Translations under genes and position numbers: made by a program | The notes under the pieces: model-generated | What the model saw: the letters and a program-made list of their open reading frames with translations, nothing else | What the model was told of the DNA's origin: nothing | Database searches by the model: none | Shown here: positions 42,433 through 55,209 of the stretch, piece by piece | Layout of the letters: every line of letters starts with the position of its first letter | How positions within the stretch are numbered: position 1 is the stretch's first letter | Source of the DNA: Neonectria sp. B-13 | Lineage: Eukaryota; Ascomycota; Sordariomycetes; Hypocreales; Nectriaceae | DNA length: 64,000 nucleotides | NCBI GenBank assembly: GCA_002682825.1 | Contig: NOKP01000017.1 | Location: 124,001 to 188,000 of the forward strand | Direction: 5' to 3'

Positions 42433-44671
42433 TCACCAAAGTGTTGGTGATGCAAAGTCTAATCCTTCATTGGGACTACCTTGCGGGTCTAAATCAGTCT
42501 GGCTGAATGCCATCCACAAATCGTGGTCTGATATAGCACCGCCGTTCTGGCCCGAGTCGCCTAACGACAACAGAGGTCCCGCAACCTCTTCCCAGTCGAA
42601 TTGTTCCGCGGGTAACTCAGCTGCTGCTGAGTTTGTGGATGTACTCGACAGAATAGACCCGCGAAAATCCTTGAAAAACATCGCTTGAAGGCGCTGGATG
42701 CACTCTGTGACTTTTGGAAGCTGCTTAGAGCTGTTGGGTACCGCCGCTTGTCTTGCTTTCCAAGCTCTAAGAAGAACGGCTGCAAGCGTCATATTCGACT
42801 TCTGGGAAACGTCCATCAATTCTTGGTGATAATAGTACACGGCCGGGACCTGTTCCCAAGCACGATCCGCCAGTGTACCCGAAGTCCGGTGGCAAAGTTG
42901 GCCGGCCAGGTAGAAGAAAATATTATGTGGGAAATGCGTGCGCATGAACCAGAGAAAACCTGTGTTTTCCGTTGATTGGTACATCTTGACACAGTGGCCC
43001 ATCGCCGTGATGGCGATCTTAAAGAGGTTGTCTTGCGGCGAGTTAATTTCGGTACCCCATTCGGGTTGTTCGTGAGGCGGCTGGAGCATTCCGTGTATTT
43101 TGTCTAGAATGGACAGCTTTACTTGCATAGCAAGCTTATGGATTGATCCACCTGCGGGGTCGTAGTAGCATGCCATGATATTGTTGAGGGATTCGTCGAT
43201 CTCTTCAGTCAGTTCCTTGAATCCTCGTGGGGGGACGTCTCCAGCCTGTGAGCCAGGACCGACAGCATCGACCTCCCGGTGGAACACCATGGCCTGCAAG
43301 CCGGGGGTTTTCAGGAGGAACTCTCCCATCTTGTATAATAGCAGACAAACAATCATCTCGGTTGGGCAGTTCCGGTCATGATAGTACTCGGTAGCATCCA
43401 ACCTCATATCGGCGTCGTTGAGGTTCGTGGGCATTTTGCAGTCACTAGGCCCGGGAAGCAGCGAGGGACTCAAGCCCGAGTCCAGGGCAGATTTGGCATC
43501 GAGCATCACGATGTGCCACCAAATGCGTCTCCTGATCTCGGTCTCGAACGGGGACAGTCCAAGGATCTCGCCATCCCTGTGAAGCCCCATCTTTTGGGCG
43601 ATTCGAACACAAACACCGTTCAGGACCCAAGAGCCGTGAGAGTGGCTTCGGCCTTGGAGGGATATCCGTTGGGAGTTAGTCAGAGTAGAGCGAGGGTATC
43701 TGGAGGTACTCACCAAGTATAGAGACAAAGCCTGAAGAGTAGTCAAATCGTGGGTCTTGAGAAATTCGATGCGCAACAAAGTCATTCTGAGTCCGGCAGA
43801 GAAGCGTCGGTATGCCTTCTTGACGGAACAGCCAAGCACATCGGCACATTCCGCCTCCGTCAAACAAATCGAGGCCATGGTATATATCGCGAACAGCAGT
43901 GCTTGGATGTTCCCAGGTATGGAGACCGTTCTGCTGATGGCTTCGAAAACATGGGATTGCATGGTGGGCGCATGGATTACCTTGGTCAGGGGATGGACGC
44001 GTTCCAAATACGCCTGCCATAAACGAATAATTTGGCTCGGTGAAGGTTTCAAATCCTCCACATTACTGGCCAACGAGGCGCCTCCGACAAGGATATACTC
44101 GTTGTAGTCCGGCTCTGTCGAGGAGAGGTCCCAGTCAATCTTCTCTCCTGCGCCGTCGTCAACCGCCATGAGGGCTTGCATCTCTTTCAGCTGCGGAACG
44201 TCGACTGGTTAATGACGCGAGTTTCTCTTCTAGCGACCGGGGGACCTGAGTTACCTCTTTAGAGACCGTTGCCCGCAGGAAACTTTCCGTAAAGTGGACG
44301 GTTCCATCTTCATCGACAAGCGTGCCAGGCTGGCTCAACTCCACATCCCTTGTCCGGGACTCGTTCTTGCTTGTCGCTGATTCCGGCGTCCCTGGGTTCC
44401 CGTTGGCAAACCCTTCCAGAAGCTTCTCGCAACGAGCCAGTCTCGCTTGAAGCTCAACATTGGGCCGCCGTCTCTTTCGCGGTGGAGCCGGGGTGCCCGG
44501 ACTGCATGTGATGTTTGCCTGTCCATTATCAGGCGAGGAAAGCGGCGTGATGTGTCAACGAAGACAAACCTTGGTACAATGGGAGCATGGAAATTTGCGG
44601 TCGCATTTCACTTTCCTGCGCTGGCACAGGATACAAGCCGTTGGGCGGGATGGAAGTACAGAATTAGACAT
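42433..44671 (-). CDS. Zn2Cys6 transcription factor with Fungal_trans domain
   Basis: Four exons on the minus strand, 44671-44570, 44518-44255, 44190-43710 and 43652-42433, give 688 residues. The zinc cluster CILCQRRKVKCDRKFPCSHC spans the first intron and closes with TKANITC, which supports that junction. A short coiled region (VELQARLARCEKLLEGF) follows, as in dimerising Gal4-type proteins. The Fungal_trans domain runs from LWQAYLERVHPLTKVIHAPT through SWVLNGVCVRIAQKMGLHRD to the C-terminal half. The 57-base intron at 43653-43709 has no stop and preserves frame, so unspliced product would only gain 19 residues. It is convergent with the phosphatase-fold gene; its head faces the 3' end of the sugar transporter gene. 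Confidence 0.88.
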
Positions 44672-45349
44672 GGTTTGCTTCCGTCGTGATCTTGAGGAGA
44701 ATGGTCCACGTGGAAGTGGAGGCACAGGCAGATCGAGGTGTTTGGTATGTGTACGCGTACAGCAGTAGATGTGCTTCGTTAGCTGCACAGCCGCGTAGGG
44801 CTATAACGATAATACATGTACAGGGTATATTCCGTACGAAATATCTTTGATCAACCTTCTTGTCAAAGAATTACTCTCTTAACAATACAAAAAAAAAGGA
44901 AAAGGCTTAATTCATATAAATATCAATTAAGGCATATTACAGCGATTCTTAGCTAATAATATAATACCTTTGTTAAGGTGACACCAGATGATACCTCCAG
45001 ACTCTAGTCAAGGCCATCCCCCTTATCACGCGCCCGTAAACTGAGCATGTGGTGAAGCTGACTCACGAGATTGCCCCTAGCTCGACGAGTCACTTTATTC
45101 CATTTTCCGCAGGGTTAAAACCTCAACAATTGCTACCGGGGCCGCATCGTTAACATCTTCTTCGAATCATTATATCATCTGATTGGAATGGGGCACACTA
45201 ATACGAGAGACTATAAACAGTCATAAAACTAGCTCGTCAAGAATCCACCGAGTTTCAATCTGCTCGAATCGACTAATTGGGTGACACTGTGTGCAGCATT
45301 TCCTGTCCTTGACCTTGTATCGGGTGATGAGGTTTTATCAACTGCGATA
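44672..45349. other. Intergenic region
   Basis: Contains the regulator promoter and the 3' end of the sugar transporter gene. An AT-rich patch lies at 44880-44980. No gene seen. Confidence 0.45.
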
Positions 45350-47745
45350 TTACGGCTGCTCATCCCTCAAAGATCCCTCAGTTTCATCATGGTACAAATC
45401 AGGGCATCTGCCAACCTGCTTCCTGAGGATCCATTTGTTAAACCACCAGGGCAGTACAGTCTTGAGCTGGTACGATGCGTGGGTTCGATCAGGCACGCCG
45501 AAAACATAGTCCAGCTCCTCGAGTGTCTTCTGCTTTGTCTCAGGCACGAAGAGGAAGATGAGTGCCAGAGCGACGAGATTCAGTCCAGCGTAGAACCCAA
45601 AGGCACCCGTCGCTGTCATGGCAATAAGCATCCGCGGAAATGTCAGTGACAGAACCGACGCCCAGAAGTTGTTGGTGGCAACGGCCCAGGACATGCCGAT
45701 CTCGCGATGGGAGAGTGGGAAGACTTCGGCAGAGTACATAAATGGGACCGGGCCCTCCCCTGATTAAACAGTTAATCACGAGTCCATTTCAGAATCACGC
45801 ATAGTAATGTTAACCCACCTGGAGAGTAGAAGGCAGCAAACAAATACACAAACGTAGCGACTGCTGCAATCCGAGCGTCACTATCTTCGACGTCTTTGTC
45901 AATCTGGTAGCAAAGACCGGCAACTATTTAAAATATCAGCGATGCTCAATTGAAGCATATGTCGCGAGGTGAACCAACCTAACAGTGTCCAGAACATGTT
46001 GGGAAAGGTGAAGAGCAAGAGGGTTCGCCGGCCGAAGGTATCAATTGTCCACACAGCAGGCCAAGCAAACAGGAAATTGATCAATCCGAAACCGAAACTA
46101 GCCCACAAAGCTGTGTAGTCACCAATGCCACTCTCCTTGAAGATGGTGGAGCTGTAGAAGGCGATGATGTTAATTCCTGTTGATAGTTAGCCCGTGCTGG
46201 TTCAAAGAGGCGAAATATACTAAACAATGAGTGCATACCACACATCTGCTGGGCAATCATGACAATTCCAGACGCCCATGTAGCTCGTCTGTTTCTAGGA
46301 ATTGTGAACAGCTCAATGAATCGTGTAAGCAAGTTGCTTGGGCCCTTCAATCCAGACTCGGTAACCAACGCCCGTTCCTGCTCCAGTAGGCAATTGATGT
46401 AATATAGGTCTCGGGCGGCCTGCAGAGGAGTGTTTCTAAGGCGCAAAAGCGACTGCCAAGCCTTCAGATGTTTGTTCTTTTTCATGTACCAACGAGGACT
46501 TTCGGGGCAGAAGTATGTGCCGATGACGAGAGGAACCGCGGGAATGAAGGCAGACCCAAACTGGAGGCGCCACGAGATGTCACCCGTCTTGCCGACGGCC
46601 AAGTTGGAGCAGGTGCCCAAAAAGATACCTCGTATCCAACGTTAACAATGGATACTCTTACCACGCCATACTATGCACTCACCAAACGCTGTCCAGACTT
46701 GCCACGACATGACCAAGCCTCCACGGATTATAGCAGGCGAGTTTTCAGCCGAGAAAACTGGGACAGTGACTTCCTTCAAGCCCATGCCAATACCAAGAAG
46801 CATTCTAGGTTTGCTGTGAGAAGTACCGTTCCATCGAATAGTTGAAGAGTACCTACCGAGACGCTGCAAGCTGTCCCCAGGTCTGTGAGACGGCCATGCC
46901 AAACGGTGCAATCAAGGAGAAGATGGCGGCGACAAAGATGACACCACGACGGCCCATCAAGTCGTTGAGAGGATCAGATATCCATCCGGCACTGTAGTTG
47001 TTGGCGAGTGGCCTTGTGTCTCAACCATATGTTTACTCACAAGAGGCAGATGGTAATGTAGGGCATTGCGTTGACAAAACCAATAATCCAACTGTTCTTT
47101 GAACATTCGCCTTCGTTGGCAACGGGGCCACAAGATGAACCTGCCGCGTCTGGAATGCCCAGTGCTTCGTGAAAGGTCAAGTTGGCTCCGTTGGAGCCGG
47201 TCTGGGTCAATGTCAACGTCGAACTGACATAAGAAATACATGGTTGTTCTAACCTGATCCCATCCTTGAATGGCTGCGGCGATAGAGCTGAGAATAATGG
47301 TGTAGTAAAGTGCCCATGGATGCTTCCACCGATGCGTGACCTCTTCTCTCAGGGCCAGCTTGTCATTTTCGTCAAGGTCATCCATTTCCTCAAAGTATGC
47401 TGGGTTCTGAGCCACAAGGGCTCCCTTGGTCAATAAAGGTAAGATGTCCTCTGGGAGGTTCTTCTCTCGATGGAAGTTGGCAACATTGGCAAGAAGCTGG
47501 TCGCGCGGTATTCCCTTAAGAGGATTGCGGATCTCACCGGCTAGATTTTCGGTCAAAGCGGCGATCTTCTCCTTCTGTTCCTCCACGACGCGTTTGGAAT
47601 CGGGGTCCACTCTGTCACATGGGTAAGCATATGTAGATAGATATTGAAGAAAAATGAAAGCAATAGAAGAAGAGTGAAGGCTGGGTTTGCAAGGGAGGAC
47701 GTACGGCTCTCTGGCCCCGTTGGATCCATTCTTGTCATCCGCCAT
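45350..47745 (-). CDS. Sugar-type MFS transporter
   Basis: Nine exons on the minus strand, 47745-47705, 47611-47254, 47201-47041, 47012-46857, 46804-46683, 46628-46239, 46176-45979, 45923-45819 and 45759-45350, give 646 residues. A hydrophilic N-terminal region of about 110 residues precedes the first membrane segment ([20 protein letters not shown]). Sugar-porter signatures are all present: [54 protein letters not shown], and [19 protein letters not shown]. Likely a plasma-membrane hexose, disaccharide or polyol/proton symporter; the exact sugar is not readable. Exon 7 ends at a gttggt donor, chosen because it keeps frame. Confidence 0.9.
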
Positions 47746-48843
47746 ATTGTTGCTGATCAGTCCTGGAGGGGTAGCGGGTCTGGGTTGGGTTACACCTGCT
47801 GAGCTCCAGATCCTTGAGCTCCAGATGATTCGGGTGGGTGAGGGAGTAATATAGTTGTTCTGTTGATGAGGTGAGGCAGACAGCGGGTGAGGGGTAGATG
47901 TACTGCATTGCGTCACAATGAAAAGGCGGGCATCGGAGGCTGGCCAGATCTGCTTCCATGTGTCATTTCCTCAGTCCGTCTGGTGAGAGCTGGGGTTGTG
48001 TTGGCAGATTCACAGCAAACGCCGATCCTGTTGTCTCAGTGCCACTGCAAGTGGTCGGCAATCCCGACAATGTTCATAAGCTGATTCGCAATGTCACCCA
48101 ACCTCGGTCACGGGGTAGCATGCCCAGCGCGGGGCCTTGAGAGTGCAGTACACCAAGGCTACCTGAGGTTTGTTAGGATAATACCTCTGGTAGGTGTCTC
48201 GGCTCAAGGGTTGTCGCACGGCAGTTGACGGAAAACTGCGGAAGCCCGTCGACCTCACTGCCGAGCACTACGCTAGCAGTCCTTGAGGTCTGGTTTAAGT
48301 ATGTTTAGGCACCGAGTTTTGTCCCTTGTCTAAGAAAGCCCTCCGAAGTTGGGCCAACCAATTATTTCACTACCTGTGTTGCATGTTCGTTTAGATTATC
48401 CGGGGACCATGCGGGGAACAGCCCACCAAGGTCCAATGGGATGAAAAGTGAGGGTTACGCCAGAGGATATTCACGGTTAGTGGTCTGTGGCTGCTTAGTG
48501 ATGGTTACATCGCTAAAAGATGGACGCATGGGTTATGGTTGAAGAACAACGCGGAGGATCTCAAAAGAGACGTGGGTTGAGGGGAAGCCGTTGCAGTGGG
48601 TATAGTGGCAGACAATTTATATTGCCTGATGCGTTAATTACAGCCAGCCACTTAGTAGCATCGTCCCAGGATTCCACCGTATCATCTACTGATTGCGGAC
48701 AATTTGGGCTGAAGACCAGAGTGAGGATCACTCCATTTCCCAACTTCGTGCTTGGACGTTCAGAGTCTGAGAAGGTGATTTAAACGCCATGTGATCGACC
48801 GAGGCCAAGAGCTGATGTAAACCACCCCATGTTCAGTCTCTTC
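47746..48843. other. Intergenic region
   Basis: Upstream region of the sugar transporter and 3' end region of the DUF4185 gene. No supported coding frame. Confidence 0.45.
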
Positions 48844-50068
48844 CTACGAAAAGGTGACCTTGATGACCTGGATATGGTTGTTGTTCGTAAACCCAATGCT
48901 GAGAGTCTTGCCTGACGTATCCAAGTGCGGGTATGCTAGACCCGCATACACAAGGCCGTTGTCGATGGGCGTCGCCGTGAATATCTCCTTGTCTGCCGTC
49001 CACGGACCCTCAGGGCTCGGGGCGGTGCGGAGGTAAACAGTAGCATCGCCTAAGGAATAAGGCATATTAGTCCAGTTCCTAAACTGTAAGTGGAAAACCA
49101 ACAAAGCTATGGCTTACCAAGGTGAACGTAAATATACGTCTTGAAGTGTGTGTTGTACACAATCTGTCCCTGGCCAACTCCCCACATGACGGCCGTCTCG
49201 GAGCTGAAGGTCGTGAGAACATCGGCCTTCCAGCCCTGCTCCCGACCCCACCAGTACTCATACTTGCCGAGGTCAAACGCATCCGCCGCTTTTACGCGCG
49301 CTTGATAGACGTATGAGCTATCGGGAAACCCGGACACGCTGTTTGGCGGGTTGCCGAGGACATGGATGTAGTCGCTGTGGATGTCTCGATACGCTGCGAC
49401 GTCGCCGTACTTGGGCATCGAGTCTCCGTTCCACCACCAACCACTATCTCCGAAGCGCTGCGTGACGCTGGGCGCGCCGTCGACGAGCTTGACCTTGGCG
49501 ATGCCAGCACCTTTGTAATTCTCCGCGTCGTTCTGGAGCACAGAGAGAGTGAGTAGTTGTTCGATTTCGTGCACAAGAAACGGCATAAACTTACCACGAG
49601 GTAGTAGACAGCCCCAGTTCCGCTGGTGTAATCCGTCTCGACGATACTCGTACCGCCAAACCCAAACATGTTCGTCTCACCCCACGTCTCGTTGTAGGGC
49701 ACGAACTGGTCCTGATGCGCCACAGGGCCATCACTGTTCAGGTTCAAGTCGTGAACCATGAGAGCGTCATCTGTCAGTGCTGAAACCGAATCGCGGACCA
49801 TGCCGTGAAAGCCGTCCGGGTCCTTGGCAGGGTCGCTGACGCCGCCAGCACACCACAGCGTGTCGCCGTGGACAGCGAACCACTTGCCCTGCAGATGACC
49901 CGTGAAGCCCAAGTCGCGGTGGCTGCAGCTGTTGTCTGCGACTTGGTTACCCAGGAAATCTACAGTAAAGTCGCCGATCGGGCTTGTGCCTGTAGCTTGG
50001 GTATTGTCGACCTGGTCGCGGGCAAGGCCAGCCAGGGCGAGAGCTCTGATGAATTTGAATGGCGCCAT
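48844..50068 (-). CDS. DUF4185 beta-propeller protein, probably secreted
   Basis: Three exons on the minus strand, 50068-49595, 49532-49118 and 49049-48844, give 364 residues. The N-terminus (MAPFKFIRALALAGLARDQV) is short and hydrophobic and could be a weak signal peptide. Blade-like repeats can be seen: HLQGKWFAVHGDTLW, DSGWWWNGDSMPKYGDVAAY, YIHVLGNPPNSV, YEYWWGREQGWKADV, YVHLGDATVYLRTAPSPEGP. This is the pattern of five-bladed propellers related to glycosidases and DUF4185. The family is poorly characterised; carbohydrate binding or hydrolysis is possible. No gene next to it helps to decide. Confidence 0.75.
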
Positions 50069-52194
50069 GGTGGACAAATGGAAATAATAGAAATACAAAG
50101 GCCAGCAATGTTCGAGCAAAAGGAGCGACTAAGTCAAGGTGACTTGAAGTGAAGAAGAAATGACAGAAAGAAGACAAATTTACATCAAGGAGTCACCAGT
50201 GCAGGCTCGGGCAAACGATGTTGATAAATCATCGCAACTGCTGCAAATGAGCTCCATTTTCAGGACCGCGAATTACTTCTCTGTCCGCCCTAAGACAGCG
50301 TGCTATCATAGTGGGCTCAGCTCGTGGACGCCAGAGCGAGATAGTCACGCCGAATATATTAATTCCAACACCGAAGGCACGCTTGAAAGATGTCGATAAA
50401 ACAACCCGGGGCCTGTTCGCCATCAGGAGCCCTGCTTAGAGGTTGAAACACTGGCATCGTCCTCGGAATCTCCCTCAGAAACACACCACGATCCTACGCT
50501 AAAATCCTGTGTGGCCCTGTTTCATGTAGCACACCGTGATCAAGACCCCGCAACAATCCAGATCCGTCAAGTGCATCAGGCATTTGCTATCTCATACTCG
50601 AGAAGCTGGAGAATGGCGTGGCTGATAAGCAATGCTTTGTCTTTAGGGAGGCAGGGTTAACCAAGAGAGAGATGACTGAATTTGGCTCTGCAAATAATAA
50701 CCTTGAAAACTGCCAGAAATATAAATCCAAAACACGCGGTTAATTATGCTCAATTCGACAGTTGAGAACAACAGTCACCCAGATGCACATAAAAGCGATG
50801 GGGGAGTAAGAGAACAGAGATGAGCTGGTGTGGCTGCACAACAGGTTCGTGAGAGGTCCATCGAGGCTGAGCAGCGATCACTAGACCAAGGCAGAATGAC
50901 GCCCGGTGATTGAAGATAAAATGCAAAATGAAAAGCAAGTCCTCATCACGAGACAGTGTCTGTGTAACAATGCATTGTCATTGCACGGGTAGTTGGTACC
51001 GCCTTCCGCGACTCAAGTCAGCCCTAGCGACAATGACTTAAAGGAATGTCAATGAGTGCAGTGTTTCCACAGAGTTCAAAACATAAACATCTCAAGAGTA
51101 GCAACTCTAGATCGAATACCAAGACTCTTGGACCTTGGAGGAGAAAAGCCCGGTCCGAGCACGTTTGTGTGGGTGATGATCGAGGGAATGCCTCGTCCCA
51201 GCGTCGAATGGCTGTGAGATAACAGACTAAAATAGAAGCGAAAACGGCCTACATTCAACGACAAGTGCAATAACCTTGTTTTTTACTCGACAATACTATT
51301 GGTGTGTCTGATCAAATGGGCAGCCTTGCCAGCTGTCTCAATAAGCGATTACTGAGAACGATAACGATTCAGTGCTAAAATCGAGTAGTCAAAATGTCGC
51401 ACAATGACACCACCAAGCCTCCAACGAAGCTTTATTTAGACGTAGGACTTTAGACTGAGGCCATCTCCATCTCCGCCTCATTGTTGAATAATTGTGTCCT
51501 GGGCAAGCGTTGGCGTGTCCCCGTTCTACCAATGACACGCCGAAAACCGACTAAGCCACCACCAGCTGAAGAGCTAAGCAACCACCGACCGGGAGCTCGT
51601 GATGCTTCAATGTGGACTGTGCAGACGCCGCGCCAGACTCGATTAGCTGGAACTCTACCTGCCGCTCTCAGCTGAACGCCATGCACGACCTCAAAGGGAC
51701 TAGTCTTGTCCATCTGCCGTGGTGCTCTCCGTTCGATTCCGCAGTCTAGATGCAGAGCATGACGCCGCTAGCTCGTCATTGGATGCCCTACGAGAGGTTA
51801 TCCTCCCCCGCATCTAGCACTCTCTACGGGTGTCTGGTTTTCGCTGCGGCGGATTTGTGGTGGAGGCTGGAGCTGCCTCGTGGGCGGTGCAGCTGTCTAA
51901 AGCGCAGACTTGGTGTGAAGCCGATGCTATTTTCAAACCATCACCACCTCGAGAACGCGGGCTGGTCCAAGAATGCCTTGTCCTAAGCACCGCGATACGA
52001 GCTGGGCGCCACCTCTTTCTATACTTTGTGCGCGATGCTTCAAGTATATAAGAAGCATTGAGTCTTGGTAAGTTGATGTTTTCCTCCATCATCGGCACAC
52101 TCATAACCATCACACACCAACCCAACATTACTACATCTTGCAATCACATCCTCACCTTACCGCATACTTCTTTACCATCTCTCTCCTCTTCAAG
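50069..52194. other. Long gene-free region
   Basis: About 2.1 kb with no supportable coding frame on either strand. Composition is ordinary, with no clear repeats. The final 150 bases hold the TATA box and leader of the next gene. Confidence 0.5.
52045..52051 (+). promoter_or_regulatory. TATA box for But2-like secreted protein gene
   Basis: TATATAA lies about 150 bases before the ATG at 52195. A long CA/TC-rich leader follows, suggesting strong expression. Confidence 0.5.
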
Positions 52195-52752
52195 ATGATG
52201 TTCAAGACTATCCTCGCAGCGGTCTTCGCTACCGCCTCCGTCCTGGCAGCCCCCCTCGAGTCCCGTGCTGCACCATACTTCACACCATCGGCTCTCTGGA
52301 AGTACAACGTGCGCAACGGCGCCATATCCTCCACCAACCGAGGCGTGGTGTCCAAGTCGGACAGCAACAATGGCAACGACATCACGGCCCTCCTGACCTT
52401 CACCTACCCTAGTGCTTCTGCCGGCAAGCAATGCCAGTTCGCCTTCTACCTCAACAACGGGGCAACTCTGACTGGCAGCGGCAAGCTCGACCTCTACACG
52501 AGTCTCAGCCCGGCCCCAGGACCTACCACAGGCTGGGGTCCCGGAAATGGCCGCAACAACCATCTTGGCCGTCTCTCCGCTGCTCTCGGAAAGACTGCTA
52601 CCTGGGACGCCACCTACAGTGCTTACCTGACCAAGAAGACGCCATGCAAGGCCCCGGGCACTAAGGAGGCCTTTGAGCTTGTTGGAGTCTACGACAACGA
52701 CTACATCTCCTGGAACCCATCCCTTGCCGGCCCCAGAATCCTCTACACCTAG
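52195..52752 (+). CDS. Secreted But2-like domain protein
   Basis: Single exon, 185 residues. MMFKTILAAVFATASVLAAP is a signal peptide, followed by LESRA, a possible propeptide site. The mature part (YNVRNGAISSTNRGVV, ITALLTFTYPSASAGKQCQF, FYLNNGATLTGSGKLDLYTS, WDATYSAYLTKKTPCKAPG) resembles the But2 C-terminal-like beta domain that occurs in many secreted fungal proteins. Two cysteines (QCQF, TPCKA) can form one disulfide. Its function is unknown; members are often abundant in cell walls or culture fluids. It stands alone in a gene-poor stretch. Confidence 0.8.
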   Translation: MMFKTILAAVFATASVLAAPLESRAAPYFTPSALWKYNVRNGAISSTNRGVVSKSDSNNGNDITALLTFTYPSASAGKQCQFAFYLNNGATLTGSGKLDLYTSLSPAPGPTTGWGPGNGRNNHLGRLSAALGKTATWDATYSAYLTKKTPCKAPGTKEAFELVGVYDNDYISWNPSLAGPRILYT

Positions 52753-55209
52753 GTCTCCGTTGGTTAAGTGATGGATTGGCAGTACAGACTTACGATTCTT
52801 CTTCGCTCTTTGATTCTTTTTGGGACTACTTTTGCACTGCGGTGCCGGATTGGATATTATTGGATGAGCGTTAGGCTGGTTCTTTTGGGGTCTTTTTACG
52901 ACAATCCTTAGCAAGGCATACACATGAACATGAGTCACATACTATTATCACTCTTTAGACATATTGGGAACTAAATATACAAACGTCGCCTATATCTATT
53001 TTGCCTGTAACAATCTCTACGTTGACTAGTCAATAGGTTGTACTTGTTCCCAAGGGCGGGAAACGTGCATGGTCAATCAAATTTCATGTATGCACGCCAT
53101 CGCGAGATGGTTGCTTTACAACAGTAGCAAATCTACGATTAAACGTGCCCTTGGATTCGACGATCAGGACATGAATAGGATCCCATTGTCTTGTCAACGA
53201 TTCTAGGGAATCAACTCGAAATCTTCTATGTGGGAGAGGAAAGGTAGCAAGTCGGATCCTCCACCTAATGACAAGAACGAGGCTCCCGGGTAAGGCCGTT
53301 TCCCAATGTTGAGGTAGTTAAAAGTCTCACGCCTTACTCATCCATCAGACCATGCCAGAACAAGGAATGGAGACCATCCCACCGGGATAACGCCATTATG
53401 CTGCAAGTTTGTTGTAACAGTCACATGATACTTGGCAAAACCGGAAACGTCAAACAACTGGTCAATGAGGTAGTGGACCAAGGGATCGCCAGAAAAAGAC
53501 ACGGATGTTGTTCGGCCGAGTTTTTCTTGTGCTCCCAGTTCGTGCCTTATCACTTTCGGAAACGTTGAATCTCCCGTCTGTCCGTGTGGGTTTGCCACAA
53601 CAGCGCATGTTGTGTGGGTTTATCCCGCCCCCATGTTTGTGTGGGCTAGTCCCGACCAAAACAAGCCCCTTAGGCTGAGGTTTTCCCCTGCATGTTCCAT
53701 TTACCAATCATTGTGACTATTTTGTACGAGGAATAAGGTGCATTTAATGTTATTTTCATGCTTTGTATTCTGGGATATCGCCCCTTTCTTCAGCTGTATG
53801 GCTGGAGAAAGCTTGTTCAAGTATCAAGGCCTTGAGGGACAAGCAGCAGTGTCGGTATGTTAGTACGTTCGGACTTGGGGACAAATAACCTGCTGTTCAC
53901 CTTGTCTTGTAATTAGCCATGTTCGCCTTTTGCTTTCTCTTGAAGGGTCCATGTAAGTGCTTCGGGTGTACAATCTAGTCAGCTCTCACAACATGTCATC
54001 TTTTGATAAACAAATTCCGTGGCGGCTAGATGCTTATTTATCGTCAGCCCTTCCAGCAGCCTCTTCGGGCTCCTTCAAGGCCACACAGTCCGGCATGAAC
54101 GTGATTTCGGCCTCTCATCTCGGACGACGGGGCCCTCTTTTACTCCGAGTCTCACGGACTGTCGGGTTCGACTAGCTGTCCCAGCATGATGTCACCTCCT
54201 TTCATGCACGGGGCTGGACCCACTTTGGCCGAGCTCAGTCTCCGAGAACCACCAAATCCCCAACTTAAGTCGGGTGGTTTATTCCAACAACTCTCGTCCA
54301 AACTTATATCAGGCCACCACCGGCCACATCAGAACTTGGCGTTGTTGGTGGCATTCCAGTGCACTCGCTCTCAAACTGGGAGGATTCTTTTACTTAGGCT
54401 TCTTGCTTTTAGTCTCAATAATTACTAAAGTTGCTACCGAATTATTTGTGATATTAATCATGTTGAATTGGTCGTCAAAGTGCGTGCTTCTGTCGTCCAG
54501 TCCAACGGCTTACACTACCACACTTCGCCCATCGAAAGTAACTAGCCATATAAATCGGGATCTTTGATAAGCACCCGGCTCTCTCGGGCCAACAGATCGA
54601 GTTCGTATTCTTTCTTGCTGCGAATCACACTGCCGAAGCAGCTTGTCACCCAGTCCCCACAAACTGAAGGCTGTGCGGAGTGTTGGCCCGGGGTCCTTGA
54701 GGAGTCCGAGACGGAGCATCTACCTACAATCTCTCCCCTAGATGGACAGCAAGATGGAAAAGATGGATATCGATTGCGTAGCACCTAGCACGGCCCACTC
54801 GAGTTCCCGACGCGGCGGACGAGTGAAGTGTCCGTACCGTCCCAGTACTGGTATAATATCTAGCCTGGAATCTCCCACCAAAAATATCTCGCCATCTTCA
54901 ACCCCCGATCAATCTTCACCTCGAAGCCCTTGATCAGCATTCACTCATTTTCTTCTTGGTACGAGCCAGGACACAATCCCGTGAGCGACACTCTGTGACA
55001 GATACTTAAGCCCAGAGCCCAGAGCAAACGGGAACGTCCAAAAGGCAATTCGCATCAGCCCAGAAGGAAGCCAGCTTCAAGTCGTCTTTGATATCACCGC
55101 CCCGCGATCCCACTTTGCGTCTGCTCACTTCTTCGGCAACTTCAACTCCATACCTCTTCGACAAGCCCATTCGCAACACGCCTCGATTGCCAGCCTCACT
55201 TCGCCCATC
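52753..55209. other. Gene-poor region upstream of the ABC transporter gene
   Basis: No supported gene. A short frame at 54742-54933 (63 aa) is Ser/Pro-rich and probably part of the ABC gene's 5' region. A degenerate tandem repeat lies at 53584-53656. The last several hundred bases are the promoter and leader of the ABC transporter. Confidence 0.5.
53584..53656. repeat. Degenerate tandem repeat, three units of 27-28 bp
   Basis: GTGTGGG begins at 53584, 53612 and 53639. The second and third units share ATGTT, GTGTGGG and TCCCG at the same spacing (gtttatcccg versus gctagtcccg). It is a small minisatellite or mobile-element leftover; I cannot assign it. Confidence 0.55.

Noticed and set aside
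51720..51750. GTTCGATTCC word resembling a tRNA T-loop
   Set aside because: No pairing T-stem, acceptor stem or anticodon arm around it.
54742..54933. 63-codon frame upstream of the ABC transporter gene
   Set aside because: Ser/Pro-rich, short, with no domain; more likely 5' leader or promoter sequence.
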